Origin: Bryobacteraceae bacterium
GTDB lineage: Bacteria; Acidobacteriota; Terriglobia; Bryobacterales; Bryobacteraceae
Assembly (NCBI GenBank): GCA_026002875.1
Contig: BPGE01000001.1
Coordinates: 3,844,001-3,908,000 of the forward strand
Length of the DNA stretch: 64,000 nt
Direction of reading: 5' to 3'
Shown: in pieces, positions 8,001 to 17,785 of the stretch
Numbering within the stretch: position 1 is the stretch's first letter
How the letters are laid out: each line of letters starts with the position of its first letter
Position numbers and translations under genes: made by a program
Notes under the pieces: model-generated
Databases searched by the model: none
What the model was told of the DNA's origin: nothing
Seen by the model: the letters and a program-made list of their open reading frames with translations, nothing else

Positions 8001-11000
8001 TCCGCCCCAGTCGCTGCCCGTTTCGGCAGCCACGCGCGCCCACCCAGTGAGTTTGTAGGTCTCGCCCGGCGTGGTCGTCACTACCTGCGTAATGGAATCG
8101 GTGGTGATGCGCGCCGACCACTGCCCGGAGTAGCGGTCTTCATTCGTGACCTGAGCCGAGCCGGACCAGCCGCTCAGAGTGCCGGTTTCGAAGCCGGGGT
8201 TCGCCAGCAGATTGCTGGAAGGCGCGCCGCCGCCTCCGCCACCGCCTCCGCCGCCACCAGAAGGCTCGTTCACCGTGATCGTCACGGGCGATGATGTCGT
8301 CTGCGCGCCACGGTCATCGACGGCGCGCGCCGCCAGCGTGTAGGTTCCCGTGTTGCTCAGCGTCAGGCTGGCGGAATAGGGGGCTGACGTGTCCGTCGCA
8401 GCCACAGCCCCATTCACCAGGAACTCCACGCGAACGACGCTTCCATCAGGGTCTGATGCCGCGGCGGCCACGTTGACCACTGCCGGTGCAGTGAACGTTG
8501 CGCCATTGGCTGGCGCGGTCAGCGCCACCACGGGCGGCTGGTTTGGCGGCGGCGTGTTGTCGGGCGGAATCGGCGATTCGCTCACGATGAACTCGTCGCC
8601 GCTGGCCTCATACCGCCCGCCGCCGCTGAAGTTGCTGAAGTTGATCCGCGTGTCCTGGGTGGTTGCGGTGAAGGTCATGTCGAGCCGCTTCCACTGTCCG
8701 ACGGGGGTGTCCTGAGCGGTCACAAATCCGGCCGCCAGTTCCGTCCAGTCCCAAGCCGTGATGTTCACGCGCAGGCCGCCCCAGCCCGGCGGCTGGATTT
8801 CGCGGTCGATCCGCACGCGAGCCATCGCGTAATAGCGCCGGCCGGGCGTTGTGCGGAATGTCTGCGTGATGCTGCCATCGCCGTTCATCTTTAGCCCGAA
8901 CCGTCCGGTATGCGCCGCTTCGGGACTGACCGTGAAGCCCCAGTCGTGACTCCAGCCGCTGAAGTCGCCCGTCTCCAGCCCGCCGTTCACCAGAATGTTG
9001 TTCACTGCGCCGCCGCCGCCCGAAGCCGGCGTCGCCGCCATCACGGGCGCGGACCAGCCCGAGCGGTTCCCTGCAGCGTCAACCGCCCGCACCCTGTATG
9101 TATAGGCCGTGGACGGCGCCAGGTTCGAGTCAGTGAACTCCGTGGCCGTGATCAGGGGCTGTGCAATCAGCGTTCCGTCGCGCTCGATCTCATAGCCGGC
9201 GACCTGAATGTTGTCTGTCGATGCCTGCCACTGCAGGCGGATGCTCGCGGGGCTTTGCGCCGTGGCCGTCAAGGATTGCGGCACGCTTGGCGGCGTGGTG
9301 TCGGCCGCCGTCTGCACCGTTACCGTCACTGCAGCAGACGTCGTCTGCGCGCCCTGGTTGTCCACTGCGCGGGCGGCCAACGTGTACGTCCCCACCGTGG
9401 CCAGCGTCGCGCGGTAGCGGTAAGGCGCCGCCGTGACGACTCCCGCCACCGAACCGTTCACGAGGAACTCGACGCGCGCCACCGAGCCGTCGGGATCCGA
9501 TGCCGCCGCCGTCATGTCGAACGACGCTGGCGCCGTGAACGTCGCGCCGTTGGCCGGCGCTGTCAGCGTCACCACCGGCGGCTGATTCACTGGCGCCGAG
9601 CCGTCGGGCGGGATCTGCGTCTCGCTCACGTAGAACTCGTCGCCGCTGGCTTCGTAGCGCCCGCCGCCGCTGAAGTTCTCAAAGGCGATCCGCGTCTGAG
9701 TCGAAGCGGCGACAAAGTTGAAGTCCAGCCGCGTCCACTGTCCCGGAGGCGAGGTCTCGACCGTGACAGTCCGCTGGCCGAGCTCGTTCCAGTTGCTGGA
9801 ATTCGTGATCTGCACGCGCACGCCGCCCCAGCTTGGCTTCGTGATCTCGCGGTCGATGCGCACGCGGGCCATCACATAGTAGCGCCTCCCGCGCACCGTG
9901 CGGAAGATCTGCGTGATGCGCCCGTCGCCGTTCATCTTCACGCCGAAACGCCCCGTGTGGGCCGCATCCGCGGAGACAGCCAGGCCCCAATCCAGGCTCC
10001 ACCCCTGCAGATTGCCCGTCTCGAAGCCGCCGTTCGTCAGCAGGTTCGTCACCTGCGGCGGGGGCGGCGTTCCGCCTCCTCCGCCTGCGCCGGGTGTCGT
10101 CACCTGCGCGGCTGCGCTCCACCCTGAGCGGTTGCCGGCTGCATCGCGCGCCCGCACACGGTAGGTGTACGCCGTCGACGCCGTCAGCCCGCTGTCGGTG
10201 AACTCTGTCGCCGTCACCGCTTGCGGCAGCACCGCGCCGTTGCGCTCGATCTCATAGCCGGTCACTCCGGCGTTGTCCGTCGAAGCCTGCCAGACGAGGC
10301 GCACGGAAGTGGAACTGAGCGCAGTGGCCTGCAGCCCCTGCGGCGTCGAGGGCGGCGTGGTGTCGGGCGGCGGCGTCTGGGTCGTGACCTGGATGGTGAC
10401 CGCCGCGGATGTCGCTGATGCTCCCGCATTGTCGAACGCCCGGGCTGCAATCGTGTACGTTCCCGCAGCGCTCAAAGTCACGCGCACCGTGTAGGGCGCC
10501 GCCGTGGCGGTGCCCGCGAGGTTGCCGTTCACGAGGAACTCCACCCGCGTGACGGTCCCGTCCGGGTCGGATGCTGTCGCAGCCAGATCCAGAGCGGCCG
10601 GAGCGAAGAAGGTGGCGCCGTTGGCCGGCGCCGTCAACGAAACTACGGGCGGCTGGTTGGGCGGAGGCGCACCGCCGCCCAGCGGAACCCACCGCTTCTC
10701 GCCGAAGCCTTCGATCGCTGCGATGACCCGTTGCCAGTGGCAGAGATCTCCGATCACGTACGGCGCATCGACATACTGCTCGAGCACGGCGCCCGGCTCG
10801 TTGTAGACATATGCGTGCACCATGAACAGCGCCCACGGCGTGTCCGGCGTGACCATGTGGTTTTCGCCATAGTGGCCCGTCCACAGATCGATAGGAGGAT
10901 ACTCGCCGCGATAGAGGAACCAGTACGGCCAGTGCCGCTCGATCGCGCGAGGCTGCCCGGGCTGGCCTTCCTGGGGGTTTTCCGTGACGCGGCGGCGCAC

Positions 11001-11921
11001 GTCGGCGAGGCTGTTTTCAGCGAGAAACCGGCCGATTTCCGGGGCGAAAAACACGCCGACGGCATTGCTGTCGCGATGGAAATGGAAAGGCAGGAAGGCC
11101 CAGTCGTGCTGGCGGCCGCCGACATACCGCTGGAATGCCCCGTCCATGAAGGCGCTGAAATTCGTCCCCGCCGTCAGACCGGCGCGGATTTTCTCGAGCG
11201 CCGCCTGGTAGGTCGGGTCGCTCGTCAGCCCGAATTTTTCCAGCATCCGCACCCAGCCGATCGCCCCGGCGACTTCGCCATAGCGGACCGGCTGGTTCGG
11301 AATCGCCTGGAAGAGGTTCCGCAGCCGCGTCCAGCGCGCCCCCGATGGAGGCCGCGAGGCGGAGATGAAGTCCCAGTCGCCCGTGGCTTCGGCGTATTGC
11401 CAGAGCATGTAGATCGTCTCCGGCGGCACCTGCACGGGAGGCCAGATGTTGGGCCGGAGCGGGTCCGGGTTCGGAGACATCGGCAGCAGGTGGAATTCGC
11501 GCCGCGGCTGCGCCAGCTCGCACGCGCCCCAGCCGCCGCAGTGCTCGAAGGCAACTTCGGTCGGATCCGCGGCCCGCACCATGGAAGACAGGAAAGCGCG
11601 GACGCGCGTCTGCGTCTCCGGCTGCAGATAGGGCAGAGCCAGCGACATCACGTAGGCCGTCTCGCCCGGGTTGCCGTAGAGCATCCAGCTGCCCGTGACG
11701 CCGATTTCGAAATACGCCGGGCCCGGACGTCCGTTGCGGTCCACGAAATCCAGGAACCGTGCCACGTCCGCATCCAGCTCCGCGCGCAACCGGTCTGCGC
11801 CGGCGCCGATGTTGCGCACCTCCAGCCGCTCGACCGCGTACCGCCGCGCCGCGGCCGCGTCGATCGCCGCCGCATTCGTTCCGGCGGCCGCCAGCAAGAG
11901 AATGAGTGCTGTCGCTCGCAT
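5028..11921 (-). CDS. Giant secreted multidomain glycosidase (Ig/FN3/CBM/PKD/DUF5060-like plus clan GH-A-like catalytic domain)
   Basis: About 2,297 residues. Start at ATG 11921 is preferred: GGGGAGG lies 6 nt upstream and a Sec signal follows (MRATALILLLAAAG). Approximate order: helical N-terminal region 25-415; Ig-like 422-510; FN3 515-610; CBM-like jelly roll 625-775; Ig 778-870; FN3 875-970; CBM 975-1120; Ig 1125-1215; Gly-rich linker; CBM 1235-1380; PKD 1385-1465 (WDFGDGARSQWPAGT); Ig 1470-1555; DUF5060-like 1560-1685; TIM-barrel-like region 1695-2220 with an inserted CBM-like segment; C-terminal beta-domain. SWELVNEEAP (Asn2018-Glu2019) and TWGEQGI (Glu2116) fit the acid/base and nucleophile of clan GH-A, which is inference. 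Probably degrades a plant or microbial polysaccharide outside the cell. It follows the PQQ-propeller gene by 14 nt. Confidence 0.85.
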   Translation of the reverse strand: MRATALILLLAAAGTNAAAIDAAAARRYAVERLEVRNIGAGADRLRAELDADVARFLDFVDRNGRPGPAYFEIGVTGSWMLYGNPGETAYVMSLALPYLQPETQTRVRAFLSSMVRAADPTEVAFEHCGGWGACELAQPRREFHLLPMSPNPDPLRPNIWPPVQVPPETIYMLWQYAEATGDWDFISASRPPSGARWTRLRNLFQAIPNQPVRYGEVAGAIGWVRMLEKFGLTSDPTYQAALEKIRAGLTAGTNFSAFMDGAFQRYVGGRQHDWAFLPFHFHRDSNAVGVFFAPEIGRFLAENSLADVRRRVTENPQEGQPGQPRAIERHWPYWFLYRGEYPPIDLWTGHYGENHMVTPDTPWALFMVHAYVYNEPGAVLEQYVDAPYVIGDLCHWQRVIAAIEGFGEKRWVPLGGGAPPPNQPPVVSLTAPANGATFFAPAALDLAATASDPDGTVTRVEFLVNGNLAGTATAAPYTVRVTLSAAGTYTIAARAFDNAGASATSAAVTIQVTTQTPPPDTTPPSTPQGLQATALSSTSVRLVWQASTDNAGVTGYEIERNGAVLPQAVTATEFTDSGLTASTAYTYRVRARDAAGNRSGWSAAAQVTTPGAGGGGGTPPPPQVTNLLTNGGFETGNLQGWSLDWGLAVSADAAHTGRFGVKMNGDGRITQIFRTVRGRRYYVMARVRIDREITKPSWGGVRVQITNSSNWNELGQRTVTVETSPPGQWTRLDFNFVAASTQTRIAFENFSGGGRYEASGDEFYVSETQIPPDGSAPVNQPPVVTLTAPANGATFTAPASFDMTAAASDPDGSVARVEFLVNGSVAGVVTAAPYRYRATLATVGTYTLAARAVDNQGAQTTSAAVTVTVQTAADTTPPSVPQSLTATAQSPASIRLQWQASTDNIQVAGYEIERDGTLIAQPLITATEFTDSNLAPSTAYTYRVRAVDAAGNRSGWSAPVMAATPASGGGGAVNNILVNGGLETGDFSGWSHDWGFTVSPEAAHTGRFGLKMNGDGSITQTFRTTPGRRYYAMARVRIDREIQPPGWGGLRVNITAWDWTELAAGFVTAQDTPVGQWKRLDMTFTATTQDTRINFSNFSGGGRYEASGDEFIVSESPIPPDNTPPPNQPPVVALTAPANGATFTAPAVVNVAAAASDPDGSVVRVEFLVNGAVAATDTSAPYSASLTLSNTGTYTLAARAVDDRGAQTTSSPVTITVNEPSGGGGGGGGGGGAPSSNLLANPGFETGTLSGWSGSAQVTNEDRYSGQWSARITTDSITQVVTTTPGETYKLTGWARVAAETGSDWGGFRLEALSWDWKTLAHSGYISRQSAGDGWVKYALTFQASTTQTRIAVGFFGGPSLRMTVFVDDLAVVRKTGAGLPPDLTAVIEVREGAGGERLLDYRVTGDDPDGAVVRYNWDFGDGARSQWPAGTRRVSVPGSYTAVLRASDDDGNVVTRTVAWSAPVPAGAPRIAITEPADGAVVNSASLTVRGTAEGALSEILVTTDRDVMAAASLSNTWSAALTLKPGWNRILAQVRDAQGRVAAAERRVRYVPSGSLAVTDIRETGTAERWEPYVIRFRLANSAATHPHLPFDPNPPRGLEWVDGVSVDVLFTRDNWATVLRRPAFLEQRYQRALKSNEEWMYPEGEPEWTVRFAPPQEGTWRYRIEVREARGTAQSAERTFTAAAPASPVNRGPVRVSQSDWRYFEYADGSPFLGGGSGIGAGPRQFSYEMINNLNQVGSGNQTMFRWWISGQIWGSAWGPWTSRTLSYEGTVPATGLSLESAWAHGLAALRLDERNPLMFYGFSSSAVPLVPGRRYRVFVRLRTEGVTGPRTAGQPYGVCVKFTGWPEIGQTESLPVLVRHVAGDTPWHVAYGDFTAASDVASFLSLILENTTGGSAFVDEVALYELQSSGALGPQLLQSPKFNSHTTFDPRRSAAMDSILDVARQLGITLRLVISEKQEYLLNHLGPEGLADRNPGNFNNGPGTPGGWLHEAYWRYLFARFGAHRSVHSWELVNEEAPSPGAHFRLAARLAALAGADGNPHPATTSTWATFAEEAWKHPDSAPISNVDFHVYVRAGWIEPRDELANDSARFFAEYDRASLQMNWGKPATWGEQGINGPRSTDEEDTDLRQDRNGVWLHKMIWARCGPGGVYPLYWYTDNIFNYRLHGLYGNWNRFMSGIPLNNGRYRDADARASHTDLRVLGQKDTAGGRAHLWIDNRRHTWRAVADGAAVPAVSGTVTVAMGAANASYTATWYNTSTGQPVRTETVQADAAGDVTLTVNGLATDTAVRLERR
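8565..10660. repeat. Internal duplication of Ig-FN3-CBM modules within the giant glycosidase gene
   Basis: The Ig-like unit (PPVVxLTAPANGATF) occurs three times, the FN3 unit (TAYTYRVRA, DAAGNRSGWSA) twice, and the CBM unit (ETGxxxGWSxDWG, NFSGGGRYEASGDEF) in two closely similar copies, at about 8570-9000 and 9610-10040, with a third, diverged copy near 7790-8220. The similarity is visible at DNA level, for example the stretch encoding SGGGRYEASGDEF. Recent unequal recombination or module shuffling is likely. Confidence 0.75.
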
Positions 11922-11935
11922 GACCGGCCTCCCCG

Positions 11936-13459
11936 TCATCTCGGCACTGCGTATGACTTGATCCCCGCGGTGTCGCGCAGCACGACGCGCGCGTTGGCGA
12001 TCACCGCACCGACGTGCGTGCCGTACAGGCCGGCCGCGCCCGTATCATCGGAGCTGTAGAAGCGGATGTTGAACGTGCGGTTCGTCGACAGATCGACACC
12101 TCCAACCGAGACCCAGTTCGAAGAGACGATGGCGTTGGAGGCTGCCGTCAGGATTTCGAATTCATCGCTGATTTTGTGAAAATCTTCCCAGGCTTCCTTG
12201 CAGCCGAAGGATGGGCTTGCACAGCGGAAATATTGCAGGAACAGCCTCGCTTCAATGTTCGTGCCATCGGTGTAGACAGCCGGGTCGAAATTCAGGTTGA
12301 TCGGGTTCAGGTCTCCGAAGGGGCGCACGCCCACTCCGTCGAACCGCGCCCATACGGTGCGCGCCGTCATCCACGCCCTGCCGCCCGCATCGTCCACCAC
12401 CGGCGGCGCGCCCGCATCGCCGCTGCCGCTCGTCCACAGCACCGGTTCCGGCTGGCTGTAGCGGTCCTGCCCGTCGCTCGAGCGCAGCACCCAGAGCGAC
12501 CGGCGGTGCGGATTGTTGCGAATCCTCTGGCTGATCGCCCGCTGTTCCGCCAGCCATTGCTGCGGAGTGCCGTCGTTCTGCGTCGCGTCGTTCACCCCGG
12601 TCGTCTGCTGCAGGAAGTACTCGTCGCCGATCAGCATGTCCAAGTGCGAGTACACCGGCGTCGTGCGGAAGATCACCACTCCGCCCGCCTGCCGGCTCGC
12701 CACCGGCCAGAGCCAGCTGAAGGACTGCCCCTCCAGCCGCCGCCGCCACAGGCGCGCCCCCGTGGAGGCATTGAGAGCGTACGCGTAGAGATTCTCGGCG
12801 CCGAAAAATACGCGCCCGTCGAGCACTGCCGCTGACGCCAGAATGGGCGTGCGCTCCGCCCCGGCATCATTTGGCCCGCCGACCTCGAAAACCCACACTG
12901 CCTGTCCCGTCGCCAGATCCACGCAATGGAACCGGCCATCCTTCGAGCCCAGATAAATCCGGTTGCCTTCCACCGCGGGGGACGCCGCGTAGCCCTTCTG
13001 CGCTCCGCGGTAGGTCCACACCCGGCTGCCGTCGCTGAGAGAAAGCGCCAGCAGCTCTCCCCGCTGCGTTGGCACAATCACCTTGCCATCGGCGATGGCC
13101 AGCGTCGCGAACACCGGCGATCCGGCGTCAACGGTCCAGCGGACCGCACCGGTGCGCTCGTCCAGAGCGAACACCCTCCCTTTAGTGGTGCCGATCGCCA
13201 CCACGCCTTGCGCCACGACCGGCTGCCCGGACAACGGTTCGGGGGCATTCCAGCTCCACGCAGGAGACCCGTAACCTGCCGGGTTGGAGTTTGTGTGACG
13301 ATCTGTTGCCAGCGTTTCGCCCGCCTGAAAACCGCTCCGGGCAGCGTCTCTCTGCAATTGCGGCCAGTCCGCCGCCCGCATCCCGGTAATTCCTGCCAGG
13401 AGCAGCATCACCGCCGGTAAATTTTTCAGTCCTGCTTTGAGAAAGAATCGCGTGCTCAT
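11936..13459 (-). CDS. Secreted PQQ-repeat (BamB-like) beta-propeller protein
   Basis: 507 residues from ATG 13459, preceded by AAAGGAG about 12 nt upstream; longer readings have no support. A signal peptide (PAVMLLLAGITGMRA) is followed by ADWPQLQRDAARSGFQ, the usual opening of PQQ-like outer-surface propellers. Blades carry the PQQ/WD motif: GRVFALDERTGAVRWTVD, GELLALSLSDGSRVWTYRG, GRFHCVDLATGQAVWVFE, NLYAYALNASTGARLWRR. The C-terminal ~200 residues are less repetitive. Catalytic PQQ-binding cannot be claimed; most such proteins are structural or binding. The stop lies 14 nt before the giant glycosidase start, so the two are probably co-transcribed and may act together outside the cell. Confidence 0.85.
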   Translation of the reverse strand: MSTRFFLKAGLKNLPAVMLLLAGITGMRAADWPQLQRDAARSGFQAGETLATDRHTNSNPAGYGSPAWSWNAPEPLSGQPVVAQGVVAIGTTKGRVFALDERTGAVRWTVDAGSPVFATLAIADGKVIVPTQRGELLALSLSDGSRVWTYRGAQKGYAASPAVEGNRIYLGSKDGRFHCVDLATGQAVWVFEVGGPNDAGAERTPILASAAVLDGRVFFGAENLYAYALNASTGARLWRRRLEGQSFSWLWPVASRQAGGVVIFRTTPVYSHLDMLIGDEYFLQQTTGVNDATQNDGTPQQWLAEQRAISQRIRNNPHRRSLWVLRSSDGQDRYSQPEPVLWTSGSGDAGAPPVVDDAGGRAWMTARTVWARFDGVGVRPFGDLNPINLNFDPAVYTDGTNIEARLFLQYFRCASPSFGCKEAWEDFHKISDEFEILTAASNAIVSSNWVSVGGVDLSTNRTFNIRFYSSDDTGAAGLYGTHVGAVIANARVVLRDTAGIKSYAVPR

Positions 13460-13908
13460 GAGCCCGGTCTTCTCCTTTCCCGCACTGCGCGGTTCATTCC
13501 GTCCATCGGAACCTCTTTCAGAAGCCCGCATGGCATGGATCCCCGACCAGGAGCGGAAAAAACATCTGTGCTCCGTTCTCGCCCATTCAGCGGCTTTTCC
13601 GGCTCTTCGCCAGAGGATCACGAGAGGCTTTTCTCGGAGAAACTCCGTACTGCAAGGCCGCCGCCGGGCCGATTCCCGGATGCAATATGACTGCCAGATT
13701 CCTTCCGTTGCGGATTGCAGCAACCGCCGGTTGCATTCTCATGAAATTCAACAGCGTTTTCCCCGCGATTCCTGTGAATTGGATCTCCCTATTTCCCGGA
13801 GACATTTGCGGCAAGGCCGGTCCGCCGTGGCTCGGGCGCCGTTCCACGCCCCCGCGGCCGGCCTCTCTCGCCGGGCTGCGATCCTGCCGCATAGTACAAT
13901 CAGTATTC
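13460..13908. other. Intergenic region between divergent genes; near-leaderless promoter for ggt
   Basis: 449 nt without a convincing gene. Near its right end TACAAT (13895-13900) lies 8 nt before the ATG of ggt, so the predicted transcript would start within a few bases of the start codon. No matching -35 hexamer was found. No promoter could be assigned for the minus-strand PQQ gene, and no RNA gene or repeat was recognised. Confidence 0.45.
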
Positions 13909-15636
13909 ATGCGAAAGTCCCTGATTTTCGCTATTCTGGCGCTCTCGGTCACCCCTGCGTCGCAAGCCCGCGAACCCGTCCGCGCGCGCCACGCCATGGT
14001 TGTCGCTCAGGAGCCGCTGGCCGCCGACGTTGGGGCGGAGGTTCTCCGGAAGGGCGGCAACGCCATCGATGCTGCTGTCGCCGTGGCCTTCGCGCTCGCG
14101 GTCACGCATCCTTCTGCCGGCAATCTCGGCGGAGGCGGATTCCTTCTGGTTCGTTTCGCAGACGGACGCTCCGCTTTCATCGACTTCCGCGAAATGGCGC
14201 CGCTCGCCGCTTCCCGGGACATGTACGTCGGCGCGGACGGCAAGCTGACGGAAGATTCGCTCATCGGCTGGCGGGCAGCCGCTGTCCCCGGCACTGTCCG
14301 CGGTCTCGAACTGGCGCACCGCAAGTTCGGCAGCAGACCCTGGGCTGAACTCCTGCAGCCCGCCATCCGGCTTGCCGCCGGGGGCGTCACCCTGTCTTAC
14401 GCCGAAGCCCGCTCCCTCTGCGGCGCGCGCGCGCGGCTCAGCCGCTTCGAGGAATCCCGCCGCATCTTTCTCAAAGACGGGGCCTGCTACGAGCCCGGCG
14501 AAGTTCTCCGCCAACCGGAGCTTGCCCGCACGCTTGAGCGCATCGCCCGCCAGGGCGCGCGCGATTTCTACGAGGGAGAAACGGCCCGTATCCTCGCCGA
14601 AGAAATGAAAAAGCACGGCGGGCTGATCACGCTCGAGGACCTGCGCGGTTATCAGGCGGCGGAACGCGAACCGCTCAGGGGCGCCTACCGCGGCCACACG
14701 ATCATCACCGCGCCGCTGCCGAGTTCGGGCGGCGTCGGCATCCTGCAGATGCTCGGCATGCTCGAGGGAACCGGATACGAAAAGCACGGCGCGGGCTCGG
14801 CAGCCTCGCTGCACTGGATCGCCGAGGTCATGCGGCGCTACTTCGCCGACCGCGCAGAGTTTCTGGGCGATTCCGATTTCGCGCGGGTTCCCGTGCGCGG
14901 GCTGCTGGAGCCGTCCTACATCGCCTCCCGGCGCGCCTCCATCCGGGCGGACCGCGCCACGCCCAGCTCTGAACTCGGCGCAGGCCGGCCTGCGCGCGAA
15001 TCAGAAGACACGACGCACTTCAACGTCATCGACGCCCAGGGCAACGCCGCCGCGCTCACGTATACGATCAACAACTCCTACGGCAACGCCGTCACCGTGC
15101 CCAGGCTCGGCTTCCTGCTGAACAACGAGATGGACGACTTCGCCGTCCAGCCCGGCAAGCCCAACATGTTCGGCCTCATCCAGGGCGAGGCCAATGCGAT
15201 CGCCCCGCGCAAGCGTCCGCTGTCGGCCATGACCCCGACCATCGTGGAAAAGGACGGCCGGCTCGTCATGGCGCTCGGAGCGCCCGGCGGGCCGCGCATC
15301 ATTTCCGGCGTGCTTCAGGTGCTGCTGAACGTCATCGACTTCGGCATGGACATCCAGAGGGCGGTCGATCAGCCGCGCATCCATCACCAGTGGATGCCGG
15401 ACCGCCTCTATCATGAACAGGGCCTTTCGCCGGACACGCTCGACCTGCTGCGCCAGCGCGGCCACGATCTGTCCCCCATCTTCGCCGTCGGCTCGGTGGA
15501 GGCCATCATGGTCGAGGAGCCGCGCGTGCGCTCCGTCGAGGACGCCACCACGAAGGGGGCCAACGTCACGGAACGCATCCGCTGGCTCGCCGCCGCGCAG
15601 AACGGACGCAGCGCGGGCAAGGCTTCGGGATTCTGA
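13909..15636 (+). CDS. ggt: Gamma-glutamyltransferase
   Basis: 575 residues. The start at ATG 13909 gives a clean signal peptide (MRKSLIFAILALSVTPASQA); upstream extension is not protein-like. The sequence shows the family hallmarks: RHAMVVAQEPLAADVGAEVL, GGNAIDAAVAVAFAL, NLGGGGFLLVR and the autoprocessing site EDTTHFNVIDAQGN, where Thr368 becomes the new N-terminus and nucleophile of the small subunit. LLNNEMDDF and the MTPTIVEKDG segment complete the small subunit. It hydrolyses or transfers gamma-glutamyl groups (for example of glutathione) in the periplasm. It heads a plus-strand operon; the next gene begins 5 nt downstream. Confidence 0.95.
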   Translation: MRKSLIFAILALSVTPASQAREPVRARHAMVVAQEPLAADVGAEVLRKGGNAIDAAVAVAFALAVTHPSAGNLGGGGFLLVRFADGRSAFIDFREMAPLAASRDMYVGADGKLTEDSLIGWRAAAVPGTVRGLELAHRKFGSRPWAELLQPAIRLAAGGVTLSYAEARSLCGARARLSRFEESRRIFLKDGACYEPGEVLRQPELARTLERIARQGARDFYEGETARILAEEMKKHGGLITLEDLRGYQAAEREPLRGAYRGHTIITAPLPSSGGVGILQMLGMLEGTGYEKHGAGSAASLHWIAEVMRRYFADRAEFLGDSDFARVPVRGLLEPSYIASRRASIRADRATPSSELGAGRPARESEDTTHFNVIDAQGNAAALTYTINNSYGNAVTVPRLGFLLNNEMDDFAVQPGKPNMFGLIQGEANAIAPRKRPLSAMTPTIVEKDGRLVMALGAPGGPRIISGVLQVLLNVIDFGMDIQRAVDQPRIHHQWMPDRLYHEQGLSPDTLDLLRQRGHDLSPIFAVGSVEAIMVEEPRVRSVEDATTKGANVTERIRWLAAAQNGRSAGKASGF

Positions 15637-15641
15637 ATTCT

Positions 15642-16471
15642 ATGCAGCGCGCTCTTTCCACTCATCTGATCGTCAATTGCCGGCTCACCACCGTCTGGCT
15701 CGAGCGCATCCATGACGCCGGTTTCCCGCTGGTGGAGATCTTCTGCGCCCGGCAGCACTTCGACTACCGCAACCGCTCGCAGGTGGCTGAACTCGGCTAC
15801 TGGTTCCGCGATTCCGAACTCCGCTGCCACTCCCTCCACTCGCCCATGTACAGCGACGACTGCTGGGGGCGTTCCGGACCGGGCGCTGTCGTCTCCATCA
15901 CGGAGCTCTCCAAGCCGAAGCGTCTCGCCGCGGTCGACGAGATCAAGCGCGCGCTCGACGTCGCCGAGAAGTTTCCTTTCCGCTATCTTGTCCAGCACCT
16001 CGGCGTGTCCGAGGAAGAATACGACGAGAAGAAGATCGAGGCCGCGTTCACCGCTCTCGAAGACATCTGCCTGTTTGCGAAACACCGAGGCGTCGAGGTG
16101 CTGCTCGAGAACATTCCCAACCGGCTCTCTTCCGCCGAGCGGCTGCTGCACTTCAACGAGATGACGCATCTCAATCTCAATTTCTGCCTCGACACCGGCC
16201 ACGCCCACATCATGGAGGGCGTCGAAAACGCCTTCCACCTGCTGAAAGACCGCATCCGCTCCACCCATATCCACGACAACGACGGCGAGCGCGACATCCA
16301 CCTGTTCCCGACGCTCGCTTCCGGCGGCACCATCGACTGGCCGCGCATCATGCCGCTGCTCCGCGAGCGCGGCGATCAGTTCCCCCTTCTGCTGGAATTG
16401 AAGGAGTCCCCCGATTTTCCGAACCCGATCGAGTCCGCCCGTCAGGTGGCTGACAACCTGGAGTCCTGCTG

Positions 16472-16472
<1 letters not shown>
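15642..16472 (+). CDS. Sugar phosphate isomerase/epimerase-like TIM-barrel protein (AP endonuclease 2 fold)
   Basis: 276 residues, no signal. The sequence fits the xylose-isomerase-like TIM barrel (AP_endonuc_2): [44 protein letters not shown] (metal-ligand Glu), [13 protein letters not shown] (Asp and His ligands), [18 protein letters not shown] and LLLELKE. These positions correspond to the divalent-metal site of sugar epimerases and of endonuclease IV. The substrate is unknown. It starts 5 nt after ggt and its stop overlaps the ATG of asnS (TGATG), so it is translated as part of the operon. Confidence 0.85.
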
Positions 16473-17781
<1,309 letters not shown>

Positions 17782-17785
<4 letters not shown>

